Positions 6,691 to 6,906 of a stretch of DNA of 6,906 nucleotides are shown piece by piece. Position 1 is the first letter of the stretch; every line of letters starts with the position of its first letter. Source of the stretch: an uncultured Pirellulaceae bacterium (GTDB taxonomy: Bacteria; Planctomycetota; Planctomycetia; Pirellulales; Pirellulaceae); NCBI GenBank assembly GCA_934278005.1, contig CAKQWG010000165.1, positions 1 to 6,906 on the forward strand. Direction: 5' to 3'. The notes below the pieces were generated by a model. That model was given only the letters and a program-made list of their open reading frames with translations, searched no databases and was not told the DNA's origin. The position numbers and the translations under genes are program-made.

Positions 6691-6906
6691 CTAATCATCC
6701 AGCAGGGCAAAGCCCAGTGTGGCGAGGATGTTGTGGATGATGATTTGACGATCGACGTCGTCGCGCGCGATGTAGAATGTTGCGGCAATGCCACACCGCG
6801 AGCCGGCGGTGTGGAGAATGGCAGAAAAGCCAAGAAACCAAGGATTTCCAGGGGGAAATAGGAGTGGCCAGGGCCGGGAATGATCCGGCGACACACGGAT
6901 TTTCAA
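6691..6906 (-). CDS. C-terminal end of an unrecognised protein (start beyond window)
   Basis: An open frame enters from the right edge on the minus strand and ends with TAG at 6693-6691, giving the last 71 residues. Codons in the distal half end mostly in C or G, as expected for a real gene here, and the end (ATFYIARDDVDRQIII, then ILATLGFALLDD) reads like a folded protein. I recognise no family. The only possible start, TTG at 6906-6904, is the window edge itself, so the true start is probably outside. It converges on the kinase gene with a 120-base spacer. A perfect 9-bp hairpin lies inside it. A competing minus-strand frame over the same bases gives a Ser/Thr/Pro-rich product and looks non-coding. 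Confidence 0.55.
   Translation of the reverse strand: MKIRVSPDHSRPWPLLFPPGNPWFLGFSAILHTAGSRCGIAATFYIARDDVDRQIIIHNILATLGFALLDD
6791..6814. other. perfect 9-bp inverted repeat
   Basis: CCACACCGC and GCGGTGTGG flank a 6-base GAGCCG loop, making a strong GC-rich hairpin inside the minus-strand partial gene (codons for HTAGSRCG). No T tract follows on either strand, so it is not a standard terminator. It may be a coincidence of codon choice, an mRNA structure or a protein-binding palindrome. Confidence 0.5.

Noticed and set aside
6674..6758. 10-bp inverted repeat ACGTCGATCG / CGATCGACGT with a 65-base spacer
   Set aside because: One arm lies in the partial gene, the spacing is large, and such GATCG/ACGT words are frequent here, so chance is likely.
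6606..6896. Minus-strand open frame of 96 codons at the right edge, overlapping the called partial gene
   Set aside because: The product is rich in Ser, Thr and Pro without structure, and it runs through the repeat element. The frame ending at 6691 has better codon use.

Overview
The window most resembles a planctomycete of the Rhodopirellula/Pirellulales type. This is inferred from gene content, not from a database search. The supporting features are a formylglycine-type sulfatase, a secreted-type esterase with the 'LWPG..PG' opening common in that phylum, and a very large membrane Ser/Thr kinase fused to a formylglycine-generating-enzyme (FGE/SUMF1)-like domain. Base composition looks moderately GC-rich by eye; it was not counted.

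Layout: (1) 1-861 (+) is the 3' part of an alpha/beta-hydrolase (esterase/lipase) gene whose start lies before the window. (2) 919-2346 (+) is a complete secreted arylsulfatase-type sulfatase with a CTPTR active-site motif. It starts 57 bases after the hydrolase and is probably co-transcribed with it. (3) 2347-2502 is a leader with a triple GCTTTGA tandem repeat and two small hairpins. (4) 2503-6570 (+) is a 1355-residue single-pass membrane kinase: planctomycete-type N-terminal segment, active-looking Hanks kinase, one transmembrane helix, helical-repeat region, degenerate FGE-like domain, two Ig/ASH-like beta domains, and a C-terminal block of calcium-loop (DxDxDG) FG-GAP/VCBS-like repeats. 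(5) 6571-6690 is a convergent intergenic spacer with a small element: 7-bp inverted ends around three degenerate 8-bp repeats. (6) 6691-6906 (-) is the C-terminal end of an unrecognised gene that continues past the window.

How the genes may work together: the hydrolase and sulfatase look like a small catabolic pair, removing ester and sulfate groups from a polysaccharide. The neighbouring kinase has its catalytic domain on the cytoplasmic side and about 950 residues predicted outside the membrane, so it looks like a receptor kinase. Its FGE-like domain lacks the cysteine pair of true FGEs. It is therefore more likely a binding or structural module than the enzyme that matures the adjacent sulfatase. 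The most unusual item here is the domain combination of this kinase, especially the Ig-like plus calcium-loop repeat tail after the pseudo-FGE domain.
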